Source: Molossus alvarezi
Taxonomy: Eukaryota; Chordata; Mammalia; Chiroptera; Molossidae
Reading direction: 5' to 3'
Length of the DNA stretch: 64,000 nucleotides
NCBI GenBank assembly: GCA_037176705.1
Contig: CM073886.1
Span: forward strand, 8,390,001-8,454,000
The notes beneath the pieces were generated by a model. That model was not told the DNA's origin. It was given only the letters and a program-made list of their open reading frames with translations, and did no database searches. Positions within the stretch are counted from its first letter, which is position 1, and each line of letters starts with the position of its first letter. The position numbers and the translations under genes were made by a program. Below, one piece after another: positions 1-10,257 of this stretch.

Positions 1-1721
1 TGCCCGCCACACACACCTCCCCTCTGACATCTATCAGTATTTCTGCAAAGGTCAATGAAATTGATAAGCCTCTCGTCAGGCTAAGAAAAAAAAAATAGAG
101 AAGATAAACTGTTAACATAGAAATGAGTAAGGAGATGTCCCGTGAGTATTAAAAAAATAGTAAATGAATGTTATGATTATCTCTATGCTCCTACATTTGA
201 TCAAATAGATTAATTCACTGAAGAAAGACAAACTACCAAAGCTTATACAAGTAAAATAAATCATCTAAATAGGCTTATACCTGTTAAATAAATGGAATAT
301 ATTATTAATAACCTCCATAAAAATGAAAAGCCAAGCACAGGTGGTTTCACTGGTGAGTTCTATGAAGCATTTAAAGGAGGACGTGATACCAGTTCTCACA
401 GTGTGTTTCAGAAGATAGAAGCAGAGAACACCTCCTAACACATCCTGTGAGGCCGGCACTATCCTCATACCAAAGCCAGACAAAGACAGTCTAGGAAAGC
501 GACACCACATGCCAATGTTCCTCATGAACATAGATGCAAAAATCCTCAACCACACACTAGAAAACAGAACCAAACAGTGTATGAAATTAATTATATACCA
601 CGACCAAGAGGATTTATTCCAGTCTTACAAGGGAGGCTCAATATAAAAATATCTCATAATGTAATTCATCATACTAACCAGGAAAAGAAGAAAAAGCATA
701 TGAGCATATCAATAAATGGAGAAAAATAATTTTGACAAAATCCCAACATCCATTCATAATAAAAACTCTCAGAAAACTTCAACTTGGTAAAAATCATCTA
801 AAAAGTCCTACAGCTAACATCATAGTTCGTGGGAAGAAAACAGACGCCTTTGCCCTTAGACAAGGAACTAGACAATGACATCCCTTCTCACCACTTTTAC
901 TGGAAGTTTTAGCTAATGCAGTAACAGAATAAAATAAAATGTATAGGAAATGGAGAGGAAGGAAAAATAACATCTCTGTTTGCAGATGACATATGACTGC
1001 CTACAAAGAAAATCCCAAAGAATAAGCAAAACATTCCAAAACTAATAAGCAATTATAGTAAGGTCATAGGATAAAAAATTAATGTACAAAAGTCCATTTT
1101 ATCTATATACCAGCAATGAGCAGTTGGAATTTGAAATAAAGGAACAAGAATGTTAGATTAGCCCCCCAAGTAAAGGCATAATTCTAGCCAAACATGTATA
1201 GGATCTGTATGAGGAACACCACAAAACTATGATGAAAGAAATCAAGAAGATCTAAATAGAAATATTCCATATTCATAGATAAGAAGTCAATGTTGTTAAG
1301 ATATAAATTCCTCCCAACTTAATCTATAGATTCAATGCAAAATTTAAAGCAAAAACAAAATTCTCACCAACTTATCTTCTAGGTATTAACAAAATGAGTC
1401 TAAAGTTTTGTAAGCAAATGCAGAAGACACACACTAGGTAGCACTGTACTAAGAACAAAGTCAAAGGACCCACACTACCTGATTTGAAGACTTATCACAA
1501 AGCTACAATCATCATTACAACACAGTACTAGGGAACGTATAGGCAAGTGATGAATCAGATCGAACCGAAGAGAACAGAACATAACAAAATAGGAGAACTC
1601 AGAAATAAACACACACAAATATAGTCAACTGATCTTGGACAAAAGAGCAGAGACAATTCAACATAGACAGAATAGTCTTTTCAACACCAAATGGTGCTGA
1701 AACATTTGGACATCTGTATGT

Positions 1722-1774
<53 letters not shown>
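1722..1774. repeat. (GA)n microsatellite inside the old L1
   Basis: About 53 bases of nearly pure GA with one interruption (GAAAGA near 1736). It sits inside the L1 ORF2 remnant, so it arose or expanded after that insertion. The reverse strand reads as a poly-SL frame, which is an artefact. Confidence 0.95.
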
Positions 1775-1777
<3 letters not shown>

Positions 1778-2344
1778 TTACAAAAATTACATTCAAATAG
1801 ACCTTAAACGTAAATCCCAACATTACAAAACTTCTAGAAGGTAACAAGGGACATCTGTGTGAACTTGGGTTTGTTGATGAGTATTTTATCAACACTATAA
1901 AGGACACTTTATCAAAGAAAACATTTTGATTAAGTTGGACTTCACTAAAATTAAAACTGCTCTCTGGGAACAACACTCTTAAGATAACGAAGAGATGGGC
2001 TGCAGGTGGGAAGAAAGTGTTTATAAAATATCCAAATACACAAAGAGCTCTTAGAACTCAACATTAAGAAAACTAACAATTCAGTTGAAAAATGGGCAGA
2101 AGATCTTACACACACCCCTCTGTGAAAAGATATACAGATGTAAATAAACATGTGAAAAGGTGTTCAACATCATATGTCCTTAAGGAATTAAGGCAGCAAG
2201 GAGATACTTGGTCCACACCTGTTAGAATGACCAAAATCCAAACAAAACACAATACCAAATGCTGGCAAGGATACGGACCAACAGGAATACTTATTCGTTG
2301 CTGGTGGAAATGCTAAATTGGTGCAGCCACTTTGCAACCCAGAA

Positions 2345-2538
2345 CTTTTTAAAAATTGATTTTAGAGAGAGGAAGGGAGACAGAGAGAGAGAGACATCGA
2401 TGTGAAACATGGGTCAGTTGCCTCCCGCACACGACCGAACCGGGGGCAGACTGGGTATGTGCCCTGACCCATCATCAAGCTCTCCCTCTTGGTGCACCGG
2501 ATGACACTCCCACAAACTGAGCCACAAAAGCCAGGGCC
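2345..2538 (-). mobile_element. VES SINE (diverged copy)
   Basis: Read on the minus strand it starts with a GGCCCTGGCTT-like head, has a CTCTCTCTC-rich right half and ends in an AAAATCAATTTTT-like tail. It interrupts continuous L1 ORF2 text between about 2340 and 2540. It belongs to the older of the two VES types here, with the TCTCTAAAATCAAT tail. Confidence 0.85.
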
Positions 2539-3219
2539 AGAGTGGCAATTTCTTACAAAGCTAAACATAACCACATGCTGCAGCACTTACACTCCTAGCT
2601 ACTTACCCCAAATAGTTGAAAACTTATGTATGCACAGATACCTGCACACGATTGTTAACAGCAGCTTCATTTACACCAGCCAAAGTCTCAAAGCCACCAA
2701 GACATTCTTCGGTAAATAAATGAATAATCTGTGATAGATCTGTACAGTAGAGTCTCATTCAGCAATAAAAAAAAAAAAAAAATTATTAAGCCATAAAAAG
2801 ACAAGGAGAAAACGTAAGTGCCAGTCCGAGAAACCTACCCACTAGTATATGAGTCCAACTCTGTGACGTTTTGGAAATGACAAAGCAGCAGGGCAGTGGC
2901 AAGCTCAGTCGTGGCCAGGGTTGGGGAGAGCAAAGAATGGATAGGGAAGCACAGGGGATTTTCTGGGAGAGGAAACTTCTCTGTATGATGTCACGATGGT
3001 AAGTATATTTGTCAAAACTCACAGAGCCGCAAAACACAAAGAAAGGACCTTAATGTGAACTAAGGACTTAATAAAGATGTGTTGTAGTTGAAACAAACGT
3101 CGACGCTAGAACAGGAATGAAGATGTTGTCACAGGGGGACAGTATGCTGAGATGGGGCACTGTCTCTAGTAACTGCTCAGTTTTTCTGTAAAACTGTACT
3201 AAAAATAAAATCGACCATT

Positions 3220-3465
3220 GTTCTGATTTTTTAAAATTTTTAAAATTACAGTTGACATCATTATTATATCAGTTTCAGGAGTCGACATAGTGGTTAGACA
3301 CTAGTACACCCAAGAAGTGATCCCCTCGATAGATCTGATACCCACCTGGCACCGTACGTAGTTAATTCAGCATTATTCACTATATTCCCTAGGCTGTACT
3401 TTACATCCCTGTGACTGTTTTTACAAATGGCAATCTGTACTTCTTCATCAAAATCGGCCAATTAT
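3220..3465 (-). mobile_element. L1 3' UTR fragment, opposite orientation
   Basis: The text (TTACAGTTGACAT, GTGGTTAGACAC, CACCTGGCACC, TTTACATCCCTGTGACTG) is the reverse complement of a laurasiatherian L1 3' UTR as I remember it. It abuts the + strand L1 tail at about 3215, so this is a separate insertion. Confidence 0.6.
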
Positions 3466-4394
3466 TGTTAAGTTTGTCGTGGCTGCTGGGGTCATCCATA
3501 CCTCGCTCCTAACTGGGGATGATGTCGGTGGGTAGGGGCAAAGCTCTCTTGGAAATGCAACCTTCCTTAAAACGTGTTAGGATTCATCTCAGAGGTCTCC
3601 TTGGGTGATTGAAATAATCTTTTCATGGCTCTGCCACCTGGTGACAACAGAGTTGCAATTGCCAATCAACCTGGCAGGCAGTGCGCGGCTTCGAGGGCCA
3701 CTTCGGCAGTGGACGCCAGCGCGCCCTCCGGAGCCAGCCGGGCGGCCACTGACTGCCACCTGCTCCGCGCAGGGCTGGCTTTGCGCAGCCGGCGCGGGGT
3801 AATGTTCGCATTTACCCCTAGGACGGTTGTGAGGGTTAAATAAACGAATCCCTGGTCCCCAGCAAGTGTTCGATAAATGTGAGCCCTTCGCTTTATGATT
3901 TATATAAGTCTTACCCAATGCCCACATCAAATAGGGAAAGATGAAAGATCCCGGCTCAAGTGATTTCTGGGCCGACAAGTACATGAAAGAAGCTGAGCCA
4001 CGCTGCTGGGGAGCTGTGGAGATGCTGCCCGGGGGGGGGGGGGGGTGGAAGAGAGGAGAGATACAGGTCAAATCCTGGGAAGTGGCCTCTGCCCTTCATC
4101 TGGGGGCTGACACAGCTCGGCCGGATCTAGCGCTGCTGTGAGCTGTGAGCGTGCCGGAGCTGTCCTCCTAAGCAGAGACCAGGGGGCCTGAGACCCCACC
4201 CAGCTCTCCACCGAATCAGGGGGCTCAGGACCCAGCACCTGCTGTCCGTGCCCTCTCCTCCCCCCTGCCCATGCCCCGCCCTGGCGGGCAGAGAGCACAC
4301 TTCCTGCTACCTCCGCTCGGCTGGGTAGAAACTTAGGAGAACTCATTTCTTCACTGCAAGGAGCTCACAGCACAGAAATTGCTCCCGCAGTCTT
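3466..4394. other. Non-coding stretch, no gene recognised
   Basis: Moderately GC-rich with CpGs retained at about 3680-3800 and 4080-4320. A pure G run lies at about 4031-4046. Open frames on both strands overlap one another and show no recognisable domain. I see no repeat family I can name. Confidence 0.5.
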
Positions 4395-4399
4395 TATCT

Positions 4400-4638
4400 G
4401 TTTATCTTTTTCTTTTTTTTTTATCCTCACCTGAGGACATTTTTCCAGTTTTTGTTCAGATAGAGTGGGAGGGAGAGAGAGAGAGAAACATCCACGTGAA
4501 AGGGACACATCGAGTGGCTGCCACCCACACGACGCAACCAGGGCCGGGGACAAACTGCAACCGAGATACGTGCCCTTAGCGGGAACCAAACCCGGGTCTC
4601 TGGACCGCAGGCCAACGCTCTAACCCCTGAGCCAAACT
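4400..4638 (-). mobile_element. VES SINE
   Basis: The minus strand reads GGCTCAGGGGTTAGAGCG (A-box region), then CCCGGGTTTGGTTCCCGC (B box), GTTTGTCCCCGGCCC and a (CT)n tract, ending GGTGAGGATAAAAAAAA. The first few head bases before the A box are degraded (near 4638). Confidence 0.93.
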
Positions 4639-5795
4639 TGTTGAAAGTATTACACATATTCCCCCCTTTTCCCTCAGTCTTAACATCACAGGACTCGGAG
4701 AGGGACTCAAAAGGACCATGTCCTCACGTGGCACCATGGTCTCCTCCACAGATGTGTTGCCAGCCAGCTTCTTGTCCTTCGTGTTTGAGACTTTCTTCTG
4801 CTCTGGAGCTCCCAGGAGCATCGCTGGCCACCACGGTCCCTTCTGAACTCAGGCTGAGCCTGGCCTGCTTCCTCCCTTAGTGAAGGGGTGCTCTCTCCCC
4901 GTCCCTGTCATTCCTGTACATTGCCCACATGTATTGCTCAGTAAACTGTAAAAACCCTTCTGTCACCCTCTCCTCATCCCTGTTGAATTTAAAACTCGTG
5001 CATTAGGCATGCACTTTATGATCCTGGTGCCGCCTCCTTACACTGGAGTCAAAAGTAGAAAAAAGGCATCTGCTCAAAATCGACATTTGCATCTCATTCA
5101 AGAGCGACAGGCTAGAATCTGCCGACAAGTGCCCATCCGAGGCACAGGCTAGTGCTGACATTACGTGCTTTTTCTGCTGTTGCCATCTCAGCTCAGGCGT
5201 GCTACCCAGGAGGCCACCCTCGGGCCAGCAGGTACTACAGTGAAACACAAACATAAAAAGCTCTTGACTTTCCTAAGCTTCTAAATGCACCAAACAAATG
5301 ATATACTTAGGTCTTTCCTGTGGAGCAGGTGGGCAGGTCAGCCACGCATCCCGCAATGCTACTTAGGTCGAGGACGGCCGGTTTTCCGCGTCTACCGCTC
5401 CCTAAGCAAACGTGCTCCATCTTGGATGCCGTGAGTGACAGACTTGGTAGCCAGGGAAACCAGGATCCGGTCTGGCTCCGAGGACAGAGGCCAGCCAGCT
5501 GTCCAAGGCCAGAGAGGAAATGTCGCTGGAACCTTGGGTCCCCCGCATCCTGCGCTGCTCCCTGTCTGTTAGGGAGCATCCCCTAGCCCGACCTAGGTGT
5601 ACTTGCCGACTTGCCAGCTGCCAAGAAGGAACAGCATTTAATTCACTCCTTGCTTTCTTTCCCTTCACATCTGTTTCTTTGCTCTGTATTTCTTCCTTGC
5701 ATCCTCCTTCTTCTGCCTGGATTCGGTTTTCTTCCTGTGAGGTTAGACCTTCAGAGGTCTTTCTGCAATGTCTCTTTGCCAGCAAATTCTTAGTC
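4639..5795. other. Non-coding stretch, no gene recognised
   Basis: Mixed-composition sequence with overlapping short frames on both strands and no recognisable protein. I cannot assign a repeat family. Confidence 0.45.
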
Positions 5796-5808
5796 CTTGC
5801 ATAGTTTT

Positions 5809-6049
5809 TTTTTTTAATCCTCACCCAAGGACATTATTTTTGTTTTTTTTGTTCAGATAGAGTGGGAGGGAGGGGGAGAGAGAGAAACATCGGCGTGAAA
5901 GGGACACACCGAGTGGCTGCCACCCGCACAACCCAACCAGGACCAGGGACAAACTGCAACCGAGGTACACGCCCTTAGCGGGAATCAAACCCGGGTCTCT
6001 CTGGACCGCAGGCCGACGCTCTAACCGCTGAGCCAAACTGGCCAGGGCT
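5809..6049 (-). mobile_element. VES SINE with TSD
   Basis: A full-length copy on the minus strand. It is flanked by target-site duplications CTTGCATAGTTTT (5796-5808) and CTTGCGTAGTTTT (6053-6065), one mismatch in 13. This is the hallmark of LINE-mediated insertion. It carries A and B boxes, the (CT)n tract and the GTGAGGAT tail. Confidence 0.95.
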
Positions 6050-6065
6050 GTACTTGCGTAGTTTT

Positions 6066-7745
6066 AAGCATGGTTTATTTTGTAATATTTGCCTGTGAGC
6101 TCCCTCTCGGCCGGAGTTGGTTCTTGCAGGAGTTGTGCGCGTGCCTAGATCCGGGAGGAATGTCGCCGCTGCGGCTGCCTCTGCCGGAGAGGCCCCAGTT
6201 CCAGCCGTGTCCACATGAATGTCACGGCCTGGAGTCGCTACTGTGTGAGGAGCCAGAAGTCAGGCTGATCCCCCACACCCCACGCACAGCCAGGGCTCTC
6301 GTGCTTTAGGAATAACTGCTGTCTAGCAGCACCTGGGCAGACATTCACTCTGGGCTCTGTCTTGGGGCTAAAAGGCAGTTTCTCTGCACCCTGTTCACTG
6401 ACATAGCCTATCTTTCCTGGCACCCTCGTTTATTCAGGGGTCCCGTTCGGGCTCCTTGCCGTCCATAGAGGCCACAGCCCTGAGTCGTTTCTCTGAGAGC
6501 GTCACACCCGGCGCAGGGGCTCAGATCCTGCTCTCCACCGAGCGGGGGAGGCCCCTGGTTGGCTCTCGATGCCCTGACGATTAGCCTTCCTGGCTTTGAC
6601 ATCGCTGGTGTGTTATGTGTTTGAAGTTACTTTATCCAGTAACGTTATGGTTTAGGGCACGGAACAGGGGTTTTCCTCAATGTTTTTGTTTTGCCCTGTT
6701 TACCAAGAAGCCTGCACTGACTTCCAGCAGCTTTTACTTATCTCCGGACTGGGCTTCAAACCCACGCCGCGTGGACATCGTGAAATCGGGAGACCCAAGG
6801 ACACCCTGAGGAGCGCGTCTTTGGACGACTAAGTGCTCGTGGCTTGGAAGCGCATACCCAGGTCTGACCCTTAGCAGGTCTCAGGTCTGGTTCCGGTCCT
6901 GTGGGTCCGGCGTGAGGGGCTGACCTGCAGAGGGGTGTCCAGCACCTTCGGGTGGACCATGACTAACGCGTCTCGCATTTCTGTTCGAGTGCGGTTTCCT
7001 GTCAAACCTACTGCCTCTTTTTCTTTAAAGACATTTGCTTCTGTCATCCTTGTTTCTCGCACCCAAAAGAATGAGTCAGTCCTCCTGATCCGGAAGGGGA
7101 AGAAACAGCATCAGACATCAGAACTAGGGATCACTATCTCAGCAGCCTGCCGGAAGAAGTACCCTATGGATTGGGGAGGCCTTCGGGGGTCAGTGGGCAG
7201 AAAGCCCCTGCCAAGCTGGCGTGTGCACTTGGGTGTTACGTGTGAATACTGGCTCGAGGACATTTTAAAGTATGTAGCAGAGCCAGGTGGACAAGGGAAG
7301 AGGCTTCTGCGTGGGGGCGAGGCAAGGCAGCAGAGCACACGGTCCTCTGCAAGGTGTCCTGTCGGAAGCCGGGGATCAAACAAAACAGTCTCAAGAGCTC
7401 TCCCCCACAGCACCCATGAATCGTGGAGGAGAAGGGCGTCTTCCAGTTTCCTCCAGGTGCCCCCATCATGTGGCGGGGACTCCCATTTACTGAGTGCTTA
7501 ATCTCAGCGAGGCAGGAGTTTGATCCATTCTTGACACGTCTGACAGGGATCTTTTTTTAGTAAAATGAGAGCATTCTATTCTCGTTTAAAGACGATTCCA
7601 TGAGCGTTTCCCTTGTATTCAGACTAATCCAGCTTCCCACCCAGGCCGTCCGGCGTCTCACCCAGGCCTACTTGATCCAACCACTTTTTTCTCACGGGCT
7701 TTGAGATTCGCCACAGTTCCCCTTGCTCACCACAGTACTGCCTCT
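6066..7745. other. Non-coding stretch, no gene recognised
   Basis: A 188-codon open frame (6935-7501, +) lies here but has no recognisable domain. It competes with frames on the other strand and lacks codon-bias or splice evidence. I consider it chance. No named repeat is obvious. Confidence 0.45.
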
Positions 7746-7749
7746 TTTC

Positions 7750-8335
7750 TTTTCTTTCCCATTTTATTGTCATTGTTAGTATACCTTACCGTGATATGAA
7801 CACTTAACACGAGCTCTAGCTCCCACGAGTTTGCGGTGTGTGACAGTACTCCTGACCAGGCGCGCGGTGCGGCAGGTCCAGAACCCGCCCGCTGCCTCGC
7901 TGAGCCCTGTGCCCGGCAAACAGCAGCCCCCATCCCTCCCGGCCTGGCAACCACGGTGCTGCTTCCGAGCTAGTGTCACCCGGTCACCGCGTTGCCGCGC
8001 CCTGCAGGACGTCCTCCTCTCGAGGCTGACAGTGCCACTGCGTGTCCATAGCACGTGGTCTTCATCCATTCAGCTGCTGACGGGCACTTAGGTGGTCCCC
8101 ACAGCTTGGCCAGGGGTGGACTGTGCAGCTACGGACATGGGGTGCTGACATCGTTTCAAATTCCCGATTGCACTTCCTTTGGACATATCCCTAGACATGG
8201 GGTTGCTGCATCATACACTAGTTCTATTTTTAGTCTTTTGAGGAGACTGCATGCTGTTTTCCATGGTGATTACACCAATTTGTATTTCCACCAACAGTGC
8301 ACAACGGTTCCCATTTCTCCACATCCTCACCAACA
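7750..8335 (-). mobile_element. Old L1, 3' UTR and end of ORF2, sense part of an inverted copy
   Basis: The minus strand carries the end of L1 ORF2 (around CACCAATTTGTATTTCCACC on the plus strand, 8274-8293) and runs into an old L1 3' UTR (CCTGGCAACCAC near 7942). Its 5' boundary at about 8335 joins the next L1 segment in the opposite orientation. Confidence 0.75.
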
Positions 8336-8477
8336 GGAACTGAATAGACGTTTTTCCAAAGAAGACACACAAATAGCCAACAGTTTCCTGAAAAGAAGCT
8401 CCGCGTCGCTAATTATCAGGGAAACACAGATCGAAACCACGATGAACTGTCACCTCCCAACTGTTAGGACGGCTGTT
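8336..8477 (+). mobile_element. Inverted 5' part of the same L1
   Basis: Sense-strand L1 ORF2 text (TTTTTCCAAAGAAGACACAC, then GGGAAACACAGATCGAAACC). In an intact L1 this lies immediately upstream of the sequence represented in 7750-8335. Together they look like one minus-strand L1 whose 5' portion was inverted on insertion. Confidence 0.7.
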
Positions 8478-8490
8478 ATTCTTTCTGTTT

Positions 8491-9016
8491 CTTTTTTATT
8501 GTTTAAAGTATTACAGACATCCCCCCTTTTTCTCCATTGACCCCCCTCCTTCCCACTCCCACCCCCTCCTGCTTTCCCCAACCTAATGTCTATGTCCACT
8601 GGTTGTGCCTATATGCATATAAGTTCTTTGGTTTATCTCTTTTCAGCCCTCCCACCCCCATCCCTCTGAGGTTTGTCAGTCTGTTCCCTACGTCTTTGTC
8701 TCTGGATCTTATTTTGTCTGTTATGTCCCATAAATAAGTGAGATCCTGTGGTATCTGTCTTTCTCTGATTGGCTTATTTTGATTAGCATAATATTCTCCA
8801 GGTCCCTACATGTTGTCTCAAAGGATAAGAGATCTTTCTTACAGTTGCATAGTACTCCATTGTGTACATGTACCACTGCTTTTTTATCCATTTGTCTACT
8901 GATGGACACTTAGGCTGTTTCCAGATCTTAGCAATTGTAAATAGTGCTGCTATGAACATAGGTGTGCATATATTCTTCCTGATTGGTGTTTCAGGCTTCT
9001 TAGGATGTATTCAAAG
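8491..9016 (-). mobile_element. Younger bat L1, 5'-truncated, with TSD
   Basis: On the minus strand this is the end of ORF2 followed by a 3' UTR like that of the full-length L1 at 45003-51362. The reverse complements of CAACCAGTGGACATAGACAT and of the CAAACCTCAGAGG motif are visible. It is flanked by a perfect 13-bp duplication ATTCTTTCTGTTT at 8478-8490 and 9017-9029. About 526 bp were inserted, so it is heavily 5'-truncated. Confidence 0.9.
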
Positions 9017-9034
9017 ATTCTTTCTGTTTTTGAT

Positions 9035-9330
9035 GTTTCCCAGCTTGTTTCTACCTCAGGACCTTGGTACCTGCTGTTTTTCTTTTGTCTGGGACATGCT
9101 TTCCCTAGGTCGTCATCTGGTTGGCTCCTTCTAGTCACTGAATCTCAGCTCAACTCAAATTGTATTTGCTCAAAGAAGCTGACCCTGATGGCCCTATCAG
9201 AAGAGGCTCTTTGGTTTTCTTACTGGCTCTCACCACTGTCTGCAACTGTTCTTGCCCGCACTGTAATGCAAGCTCCGTGAGAACAGTGGTCTCGGTTGTC
9301 TTACCACGGTTTCTCCTGTGCTTGGAGACG
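9035..9330 (+). mobile_element. L2 (LINE-2) 3' end
   Basis: Diagnostic L2 tail text: CTCAGCTCAACTCAAATTGT, AAGCTGACCCTGATG and the closing TGTAATGCAAGCTCCGTGAG motif near 9260-9280. This is an ancient, pan-mammalian repeat. Confidence 0.75.
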
Positions 9331-9344
9331 CTCCAGTCCTGAGT

Positions 9345-9540
9345 GAGCATGGGGACAAAGACATGGGCTCCGCAGCCAGCTGGCCTGGGTTCAAGCCCTG
9401 GATTTACAGTGCACTTGCTGTGTGGCCTTTCTCCTGTCACTGCACCTCTCTGTGCCTCACTTTTCTCACTTGTGCAATGCTGACGACAACAGCAATTCTT
9501 ACTTTGTGGAGTTAATCTAAGGCTTGAACGGGCACGGATT
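9345..9540 (+). mobile_element. MIR SINE
   Basis: Typical MIR order: GGCCTGGGTTCAAGCCC (B box), TGTGGCC, CTCTGTGCCTCACTTTTCTC, then GGAGTTAATCTAAGG. Ancient tRNA-derived SINE, diverged, no activity. Confidence 0.8.
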
Positions 9541-10018
9541 CCACCCCAGGTGTCCCGGACGCTGACTAAACGAGATACGAAACCTCACGGGCCGGCGTCA
9601 GCCATGCCTCGGTCTCCATGGACCCCTCACCTGTGTGTGCTACAGAGAATCTGCCGCTCGGGGCTGTTCATCCGGCAGCCTGAAGACCCCTGCAAGGGCT
9701 AAACGTCGGACAGGAACACCTCTTGCTATCTCGCTGTCTCTTGTTATGAAAATTGAAACAGGGCTGTGTCCCCCACCGCCCAGGTCTCACCTTCCCGGTG
9801 GGCGAAGTATCCTCCCTGTGTCTTTCAACTCCACGTACTGTCGACTTTTCATTTAACATAAAGTGGGGAGAATAAAAATAATCATCTCCAGGGAGAAAAG
9901 GACCTCAGACTTCATATCAACTTGGAGACTATGGTACACGTCTTATTCTAACCTGGGTGCTGTCACCACGAACTCCAAATCAGACCCGCATTCTCGCTCT
10001 TGGTTTGATAAATGTTGT
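9541..10018. other. Non-coding stretch, no gene recognised
   Basis: Unique-looking sequence with no repeat I can name and no convincing coding frame. Confidence 0.4.
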
Positions 10019-10034
10019 GGAAGAATATTTAAAT

Positions 10035-10240
10035 TTTTTTTTCTTTATTGACTTGAGAGAGGGAGGGAGAGGGAGAGAGAGATAGAAGCATTGATGAGAG
10101 AACATCGACTGGCCACCTCCTTCACGCCCCCCACTGGGGATCGGGCCCACAACCTGGGCATGTGCCCTGACCGGAAATCGAACCAGCGACCTCTTGGTGC
10201 ATGGGTCAGTGCTCAACCACTGAGCCACACCGGCTGGGCT
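10035..10240 (-). mobile_element. VES SINE (older type) with TSD
   Basis: Complete minus-strand copy with CACTGACCCATGCACC, GGTTCGATTTCCGGTCAGG (B box), a CCCTCTCTC tract and a tail containing TCAAGTCAATAAAGAAAA. TSD: GGAAGAATATTTAAAT (10019-10034) against the same word with one extra T (10241-10257). Head and body differ from the AAAATGGAAA/GTGAGGATAAAA-tailed copies, so this is a distinct subfamily. Confidence 0.95.
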
Positions 10241-10257
10241 GGAAGAATATTTTAAAT

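Larger units (their letters stand above)
1..3215 (+). mobile_element. Old L1 (LINE-1), ORF2 remnant plus 3' UTR, cut by window edge
   Basis: Degenerate ORF2 text is recognisable throughout. The reverse-transcriptase block (RQG.P/LSPLL-like) lies near 860-920, followed by a FADD-like block near 980. C-terminal ORF2 text runs through 1440-1600 and 2200-2340, and resumes at 2540-2775 after a SINE. An old L1 3' UTR follows to about 3215. Stops and frameshifts are frequent, so no protein is made. A (GA)n run at 1722-1774 and a VES SINE at about 2345-2538 interrupt it. The level of decay suggests an old mammalian L1 subfamily; the exact one cannot be named by eye. Confidence 0.85.

Noticed and set aside
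1599..1976. Poly-(Leu-Ser) frame on the minus strand
   Set aside because: Translation of the (GA)n microsatellite in an L1 remnant.
6935..7501. 188-codon plus-strand frame
   Set aside because: No domain, no splice or promoter context, contradictory frames on the other strand.
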